Shown here: in pieces, positions 1 to 3,671 of the stretch | Layout: each line of letters begins with the position of its first letter | Position numbering within the stretch: position 1 is the stretch's first letter | NCBI GenBank assembly: GCA_902493125.1 | Contig: CABUOF010000083.1 | Coordinates: 1-7,395 of the forward strand | Length of the DNA: 7,395 nucleotides | Direction: 5' to 3' | DNA from: an uncultured Collinsella sp. | GTDB taxonomy: Bacteria > Actinomycetota > Coriobacteriia > Coriobacteriales > Coriobacteriaceae | Position numbers and translations under genes: made by a program | The notes under the pieces: model-generated | Told to the model about the DNA's origin: nothing | Database searches by the model: none | The model's input: the letters and a program-made list of their open reading frames with translations, nothing else

Positions 1-31
1 TCTCGGAAGGCACGTGCAGACCTTTCGTCAT
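1..31 (-). CDS. arcA: Arginine deiminase, copy 1 (5' end only, runs off the left edge)
   Basis: Read on the minus strand from an ATG at 31-29, this gives MTKGLHVPSE, identical to the first ten residues of the complete arginine deiminase at 1879-3120. Bases 1-55 match 3090-3144 without a single difference, including wobble positions and the ribosome-binding region. Upstream of base 55 the two regions diverge but stay alignable, so this is a true second locus and not an assembly copy. Only 31 coding bases are visible, so whether the gene is intact, truncated or functionally different cannot be told. AGGAGG lies just 2 bases before the ATG, and an upstream AAAGG gives more normal spacing; the same arrangement is found at copy 2. 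The identity of the gene rests wholly on the match to copy 2. Confidence 0.8.
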   Translation of the reverse strand, partial: MTKGLHVPSE

Positions 32-48
32 GGCCTCCTACCTTTCTT

Positions 49-99
49 TCGGGCCCTTGTCAGGGCCGATTCGTTAGCGCCCCTCCGTGTGAGGCGTTA
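49..99 (-). promoter_or_regulatory. Structured 5' leader of arcA copy 1 (two hairpins)
   Basis: In the leftward transcript two hairpins precede the ribosome-binding site. The first pairs 91-99 with 75-83 around a 7-base loop ACACGGA (one mismatch, one G-U). The second lies at 49-69: UCGG/CCGA, one bulged C, then CCCU/AGGG closing a GACA loop. Both have counterparts at the same places before arcA copy 2, with different stem sequences that still pair. No U-run follows either, so they do not look like a terminator. Their role is unknown; control of translation or mRNA stability is an inference. Confidence 0.5.
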
Positions 100-113
100 T
101 TGCTGACGACATA

Positions 114-179
114 TTTATATCCAAAATCAGCTCATACTTCCACCTTGCCCCCGAACGGTTTTTTATAGGGGGTGAACGG
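114..179 (-). promoter_or_regulatory. Promoter and paired GAACGG operator of arcA copy 1
   Basis: On the minus strand TATAAA (119-114) is a good -10, predicting a start near 107 and a leader of about 76 bases. No good -35 is present at 16-18 bases; the hexamer there is TGGAAG. Two direct GAACGG boxes (plus strand 153-158 and 174-179) lie upstream, 21 bases apart or two helical turns. The 33 bases between the -10 and the nearer box are matched in length at arcA copy 2. A weak -35 with a box at about -46 suggests an activator-dependent promoter (inference). Confidence 0.5.
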
Positions 180-189
180 CATACACATA

Positions 190-394
190 TACTTCACGCA
201 TGGCACACTTCATCTTAATAAAGCGTATTTACGTGCTTAAACGCGTTTTCAATCCTAGAATCAAATGGAACTTAACTTTGTTAAACCATCCTCAAATTGC
301 ATATTTCCACTAAAGCTATGAATAGAATTAGCGGTTCATACCGCGTCTCAACCATTTTCATTTTTATTCAGAAAAAAGTTTGTCCTATTCATTT
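190..394. other. AT-rich intergenic stretch, no gene seen
   Basis: No coding frame with a start and ribosome-binding site is seen here, and base composition is clearly more AT-rich than the flanking genes. Small symmetric elements are visible: TTAAC-TTT-GTTAA at 272-284 and GCGGT-TCAT-ACCGC at 331-344. On the minus strand 370-357 reads TGAATAAAAATGAA, close to the ARG box recognised by ArgR/AhrC arginine regulators. A second ATGAATA-type half lies near 318-324. These could control arcA copy 1 from a distance, but AT-rich DNA gives such matches easily. Confidence 0.35.
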
Positions 395-420
395 CTGGTA
401 AATTAATTACCGTTTACCAG
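395..420. repeat. Inverted repeat CTGGTAAA-N10-TTTACCAG
   Basis: Two perfect 8-base arms (395-402 and 413-420) are separated by 10 bases, giving an 18-base centre-to-centre layout typical of an operator for a dimeric regulator. An inner GGTAA/TTACC pair (397-401, 407-411) adds a second symmetry. It lies just upstream of a possible plus-strand promoter. The regulator is not known. Confidence 0.4.
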
Positions 421-424
421 ACGC

Positions 425-455
425 TTGATACCGTTCACCGGAAACTCAGTATAAG
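425..455 (+). promoter_or_regulatory. Possible plus-strand promoter for a small RNA
   Basis: TTGATA at 425-430 matches the sigma70 -35 consensus at five of six positions and TATAAG at 450-455 matches the -10 at five of six. The spacer is 19 bases, longer than ideal. It would start transcription near 462, heading toward the hairpin terminator at 518-555, with no open reading frame in between. Confidence 0.25.
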
Positions 456-461
456 GCCCCG

Positions 462-558
462 CGGATACCGACTCGCTTTACGGCCCCATTTGTAACAACT
501 TGACTTCTCGGTATAGAAAAACGGACCCGCTTCACTAGGGAAACGGGTCCGTTTTCGA
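462..558 (+). ncRNA. Candidate small RNA of about 95 bases
   Basis: This is the segment between the possible promoter (425-455) and the rightward reading of the hairpin terminator at 518-555, which on this strand ends in TTTT. No ATG-started frame with a ribosome-binding site is present, so any product would be noncoding. It would lie between arcA copy 1 and the 3' end of the aminotransferase transcript. The main alternative is that the hairpin serves only the leftward transcript and nothing is made here. Confidence 0.2.
518..555 (-). terminator. Rho-independent terminator after the aminotransferase gene
   Basis: A perfect 12-base stem (518-529 with 544-555, AAAACGGACCCG and its complement) closes a 14-base loop. 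In the leftward transcript it is followed by a run of five U, and it begins 49 bases after the aminotransferase stop codon. The opposite reading ends in UUUUC, so it may work in both directions. Confidence 0.8.
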
Positions 559-604
559 TTATCTTCGGCCAATTTAGATAACGCCCTCGAAGATCATCGG
601 AATC

Positions 605-1729
605 CTAGCGATCAAACTCCGCCAGCGCCTCGCCCAAAAGCCTCAGGCCCTCGCGCAGAACGTCCTCGCTCGCGCAGTAGCCCAGGCGTGCGCCACAGGG
701 AAGCTCAAAGCGGCTGCCGGGTACCAGCAGCACTCCCCTCTCGGACAGCAGTCGCTTGCAGAACTCCTCGTCGTCCTCGGGAATATCCAGCTGGATAAAC
801 GAGGTAGACACGCCCTGTGGGGCCGTCCAGGAAACGCGATGCTGCGTATCGATCCAAGCCTGCGCGATATCGCGGTTGCCAAACACGATCTTGCGATTGC
901 GCTCGAGGATCTTGTCCTTGTGCTCAAGCACATAGGTCGCCAGGGCGTCGTTGAACACACCGCCGCAGATCATGGTGTAATCGCGATAGGTACGGATGCG
1001 GTTGGACACCTCTTCGTCGGCCACGACCCAGCCCACGCGGGCCGCAGGCGTCGAATAGGTCTTCGACAACGAGTTGGTGACAATGGCCTTCTCGTACACG
1101 TCGACCATCGACATAAAGGACCCAGTGTTTTCGAGCGGCAGATACACCTCGTCGCACAGCACATAGGCGCCCACCGAACGGGCGATCTCGGCAATCTGGC
1201 CGAGCGTATCGGCATCGAGCACCGTACCGATGGGGTTCGATGCGTTATTGATGCAGATGAGCTTCGTGTTGGGGCGCACCAAGCGCTTGAGTTCCTCGAT
1301 ATCGGGCTTCCAGCCGAGTTCCTCGCGAAGCTCCCAATACTCGACCTCGGCGCCCAGCGTGCGCGGAATCTCGTAGAGCGGCGCGTAGGTGGGCCACTCG
1401 GCGATAACGTGGTCGCCGGGCTCGACCACGGCCATGATGGCGTTGAGGTTCGCACCCGTGCAGCCATTGGTCTGCAGAATGTGGTCGGGATTGACCTCCC
1501 GACGATACAGCTTGGCAACCACGGCCTTAAACTCCGGCGAACCCTCGATCCAGCCGTAGTTCATCTTCTCGCGGTCCAGGCGCTCGTAGAACGTGGCGCC
1601 GTCCTGCTCATCGAGCGCGCGCAGCTCGCCCATGGTGAGCGACGAGATCGTCGACTGGGCGATGTCCCACGTGGCGCTCTTCTCCCAAACGTTGAGCCAT
1701 TCCTCAACGCCAATCGTCTTGATGTCCAT
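605..1729 (-). CDS. PLP-dependent class I/II aminotransferase (ArcT-like)
   Basis: This 374-residue protein is a fold-type I, pyridoxal-phosphate-dependent aminotransferase, probably cytosolic. Landmarks, numbered from the chosen start, are: an N-terminal substrate segment with MNYGW (56-60), NNASNPIG (161-168), the PLP-ring aspartate in LCDEVY (D193), the Schiff-base lysine in SLSKTY (K223), the phosphate-contacting R231 in RVGW, and a carboxylate-binding arginine in ARLGYC (R348). Length is usual for the family. The frame is open back to 1783, but ATG 1729 is preferred because AAGGAG lies 7 bases before it. The gene follows arcA copy 2 by 149 bases on the same strand and ends at a terminator. 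ADI clusters such as arcABCTDR of Lactobacillus sakei contain an aminotransferase called ArcT, and capreomycidine synthases are related; either comparison is by context and family only. The actual amino-acid substrate cannot be read from the sequence. Confidence 0.9.
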   Translation of the reverse strand: MDIKTIGVEEWLNVWEKSATWDIAQSTISSLTMGELRALDEQDGATFYERLDREKMNYGWIEGSPEFKAVVAKLYRREVNPDHILQTNGCTGANLNAIMAVVEPGDHVIAEWPTYAPLYEIPRTLGAEVEYWELREELGWKPDIEELKRLVRPNTKLICINNASNPIGTVLDADTLGQIAEIARSVGAYVLCDEVYLPLENTGSFMSMVDVYEKAIVTNSLSKTYSTPAARVGWVVADEEVSNRIRTYRDYTMICGGVFNDALATYVLEHKDKILERNRKIVFGNRDIAQAWIDTQHRVSWTAPQGVSTSFIQLDIPEDDEEFCKRLLSERGVLLVPGSRFELPCGARLGYCASEDVLREGLRLLGEALAEFDR

Positions 1730-1784
1730 GGCCAAGCTCCTTACAAAAGCAGTCATCCAACCGTGTTGACGTTCCTCATACAAG

Positions 1785-1818
1785 ATTGGGACGGTGCGAA
1801 AACCCGCACCGCCCCAAT
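1785..1818 (-). other. Long hairpin between arcA and the aminotransferase gene
   Basis: Bases 1785-1798 pair with 1805-1818 in a 14-base stem (one G-U in the leftward RNA) with a 6-base loop. No U-run follows on either strand, so it is a poor intrinsic terminator. It lies between the arcA stop and the aminotransferase start and could protect or process the arcA message, or lower readthrough. Confidence 0.5.
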
Positions 1819-1823
1819 GGAAG

Positions 1824-1845
1824 ACATCTAATGGCAGCTAGATGT
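1824..1845 (-). repeat. Second intercistronic hairpin, ACATCTA/TAGATGT
   Basis: A perfect 7-base inverted repeat (1824-1830 and 1839-1845) with an 8-base loop lies 34 bases past the arcA stop. Together with the hairpin at 1785-1818 it makes most of the 149-base spacer foldable. No function is assigned. Confidence 0.35.
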
Positions 1846-1878
1846 ATGTATTATGACCTGTACGGGTCCTTGAAGACC

Positions 1879-3120
1879 TTAGAGGTCCTCGCGCCAGAAG
1901 GGCATGCTCATGCAGCGCGGGCCGCCGCGGCCGCGGGAGAGCTCGGCGGAGGGCACGACGAGAAGGTCCAGGCCCTCCTTGTACAGCACGTCGTTGGTGA
2001 CGGTGTTGCGGGCGTAGACGCAGATCTTGCCGGGCTCGACGCACAGGGTGTTGGAGCCGTCGTTCCACTGCTCGCGGGAGGCCGCGATCGGGTCGCCGCC
2101 GCCGCAGGGGATCAGCTTGACCTGGTCGACGCCGGTGGCGTCCTCCAGGACGTGCTCGAGGGTGTCCTCGATCAGGCGGATGTTCACGTCGCCCGGGTTC
2201 TTGCCGGCGGTCAGCTCGTAGACGCGCAGGGTGCCCATGATGGCGGGGTGGATCGTGAACTTATCGACGTCGATCTGGGTGAAGACCGTGTCGAGGTGCA
2301 TGAAGGCGCGCGAGACCGGGATGTCGAAGGCCAGGATGCGCTCGACCTTGGAGTCGGAGTTCCAGAAGATGTTCTGGGCCATGACGTCGATCGCGGCGGC
2401 CTGGGTGCGCTGGGAGATGCCGACGGCGAGGGTCTTCTCGTTGATGTTCAGCACGTCGCCGCCCTCGGTGTGGAACTGGCAGTCGCGGCGGAAGTACAGC
2501 GAGACGTCCTTGTAGTCGGGGTGGTACTTGAAGACGTACTTGCCGTACAGGGTCTCGCGGTTGCGGGTGACCGAGTACATGCGGTTGAGGTTGACGCCCT
2601 CGCCGACGACCGCGAACGGGTCGCGGGTGAAGTAGAGGTTGGGCATCGGGTCGATGATCAGGTCGGACTCGGACTCGGAGTTGACCAGGGAGTCGAGGGT
2701 CGTGGACGCCGTGAGGGGCATGTCGATCTCGGACTTGGTCATGCCGGCCATGGTCTTCTTGACGAACTCGAGGTTGTCCTCGATGGAGTCCAGCTTCTCG
2801 CGGACGATCTGCGGCATGCGCTGGCCGCGGATGCCGGCCTCGGCGATGTACTGGTCGGTGAACTCGGCGCGGGCGCCGGGGACCTGGTCGAACACCTCGG
2901 CGACGAGGTTCTCGAGATAGAGGACCTCCACGCCCTGGTCCCTCAGGATCTGGGCGAAGGTGTCGTGCTCCTGCTGCGCGACCTCCAGGAACGGGACGTC
3001 GTCGAACAGGAGTCGCTCGAGCTCGTCGGGCGGCAGGTTGAGGAGCTCGTCGCCGGGACGGTGCAGGCAGACCTTCCTGAGCTTGCCGATCTCGGAAGGC
3101 ACGTGCAGACCTTTCGTCAT
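1879..3120 (-). CDS. arcA: Arginine deiminase, copy 2 (complete)
   Basis: Hydrolyses L-arginine to L-citrulline and ammonia, the first step of the arginine dihydrolase pathway that yields ATP and ammonia; cytosolic. The 413 residues match the usual length. The guanidino-modifying-enzyme signature is complete: FTRDP with D167, EGGD with E219, HLD with H275 and D277, and the nucleophile C403 in GPRCMSMPFWREDL, corresponding to Asp166, Glu224, His278, Asp280 and Cys406 of the Pseudomonas enzyme. The start is fixed by AGGAGG, oddly only 2 bases before the ATG, with an AAAGG at normal spacing just upstream. Codons end almost always in C or G, stronger than in ppk, suggesting high expression. It is followed by an aminotransferase gene and divergent from ppk. 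No arcB, arcC or arcD is in the window. A second arcA begins at the left edge with the same first ten residues. Confidence 0.97.
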   Translation of the reverse strand: MTKGLHVPSEIGKLRKVCLHRPGDELLNLPPDELERLLFDDVPFLEVAQQEHDTFAQILRDQGVEVLYLENLVAEVFDQVPGARAEFTDQYIAEAGIRGQRMPQIVREKLDSIEDNLEFVKKTMAGMTKSEIDMPLTASTTLDSLVNSESESDLIIDPMPNLYFTRDPFAVVGEGVNLNRMYSVTRNRETLYGKYVFKYHPDYKDVSLYFRRDCQFHTEGGDVLNINEKTLAVGISQRTQAAAIDVMAQNIFWNSDSKVERILAFDIPVSRAFMHLDTVFTQIDVDKFTIHPAIMGTLRVYELTAGKNPGDVNIRLIEDTLEHVLEDATGVDQVKLIPCGGGDPIAASREQWNDGSNTLCVEPGKICVYARNTVTNDVLYKEGLDLLVVPSAELSRGRGGPRCMSMPFWREDL

Positions 3121-3136
3121 GGCCTCCTACCTTTCT

Positions 3137-3186
3137 TTCGGGCCTTACTGGCCGAATGTATCAGCGCCCCTCCGTATGGGACGCTG
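3137..3186 (-). promoter_or_regulatory. Structured 5' leader of arcA copy 2 (two hairpins)
   Basis: In the leftward transcript 3178-3186 pairs with 3162-3170 in a 9-base stem (one G-U) around loop AUACGGA. A second hairpin at 3137-3156 has UUCGG/CCGAA, a bulged C, CC/GG and loop AGUAA. Compared with copy 1 the loop ACGGA is kept, the outer pair changes from U-A to C-G, and the G-U position moves, so pairing is retained while sequence drifts. This supports a real RNA structure ahead of the ribosome-binding site. Confidence 0.5.
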
Positions 3187-3202
3187 CTTGCTGACAGCTC
3201 TA

Positions 3203-3268
3203 GTTATATCCAAAAACCACCTGCAATTCCACCTCGCCCCCGAACGGTCAGCAAAGTGCGATGAACGG
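3203..3268 (-). promoter_or_regulatory. Promoter and paired GAACGG operator of arcA copy 2
   Basis: On the minus strand TATAAC (3208-3203) is the -10, placing the start near 3196 and giving a leader of about 76 bases. The -35 position reads TGGAAT, a poor match. GAACGG boxes at 3242-3247 and 3263-3268 are 21 bases apart, and the nearer one is 33 bases from the -10, the same figures as at arcA copy 1. The block from the -35 area through the nearer box (about 3227-3248) differs from copy 1 at one position. Activation by a dimeric regulator on the two boxes is an inference. Confidence 0.55.
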
Positions 3269-3269
3269 T

Positions 3270-3614
3270 ATATCGCATATGATTCCCCCATGATGCACTT
3301 CGGTTCTCTAAAGCAGGTTTTCAAAGGTAAATGTTCTTTTTTCTAAGGAATTAAGCTAGATTGCACAAATATTTTCATGTTTAGGAATTGCATAGCTAAA
3401 ACGGTTTTCTGCATATATATGTCGTTTGTCCATGATTCAATTTGGATTCGATTATATTCAGCTCGCAATCATTCTTATTCATACATCCTCACCAGTTGAG
3501 TATGGATATAGATTGTTTCCAAACGAGTTGGGCAGTTAGTTGCATGCCTTGGCAGCGTAAGAAGTAGGTAAAGATACCGTTCGCGCGATGCGTCCGTGCT
3601 ACAGGTCGACTAAA
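3270..3614. other. AT-rich divergent intergenic region, no gene seen
   Basis: This lies between the arcA copy 2 promoter and the ppk promoter. No convincing coding frame, RNA gene or terminator is visible. Elements noted are AAAACGGTTTT (3399-3409), the palindrome CATATATATG (3412-3421), and GATACCGTTC at 3573-3582, which repeats a 10-base string found at 428-437 and resembles the arcA boxes read on the opposite strand. Regulatory use is possible but unproven. Confidence 0.4.
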
Positions 3615-3642
3615 TTGAGACAATAGTGATTAGTGTTAGGCT
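3615..3642 (+). promoter_or_regulatory. Possible ppk promoter
   Basis: TTGAGA (3615-3620) matches the -35 consensus at five of six positions; 16 bases later comes TAGGCT (3637-3642), a weak -10 preceded by TG, as in extended -10 promoters. The start would fall near 3650, leaving a leader of about 22 bases before ATG 3672. This would exclude the alternative GTG start at 3633. Confidence 0.35.
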
Positions 3643-3671
3643 ACCGTCCCTTGTGGGGACTGAACGGACAG

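Noticed and set aside
1730..1783. Upstream in-frame ATGs extending the aminotransferase by 9 or 18 residues
   Set aside because: Neither has a clear ribosome-binding site, while ATG 1729 has AAGGAG at 7 bases.
1785..1818. Intrinsic terminator for arcA
   Set aside because: The stem is strong but no U-run follows on either strand, so it is listed as a hairpin only.
839..1831. Plus-strand open frame of 330 codons opposite the aminotransferase
   Set aside because: Antisense shadow; no ribosome-binding site, His/Leu/Arg-rich product without motifs, and it crosses the aminotransferase start and the intercistronic hairpin.
1786..3264. Long plus-strand open frame (492 codons) opposite arcA
   Set aside because: It is the antisense shadow of a GC-rich gene with a very regular third position; its product is a low-complexity Val/Leu/Asp/Gly string with no family motif, whereas the minus strand encodes a full arginine deiminase.
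3399..3421. AAAACGGTTTT and CATATATATG palindromes as operators
   Set aside because: Short and within AT-rich DNA; not matched at the corresponding place upstream of arcA copy 1.
3633..3671. GTG at 3633 as the ppk start
   Set aside because: It overlaps the best promoter match, has no ribosome-binding site, and the added 13 residues resemble nothing in Ppk; kept only as an alternative.
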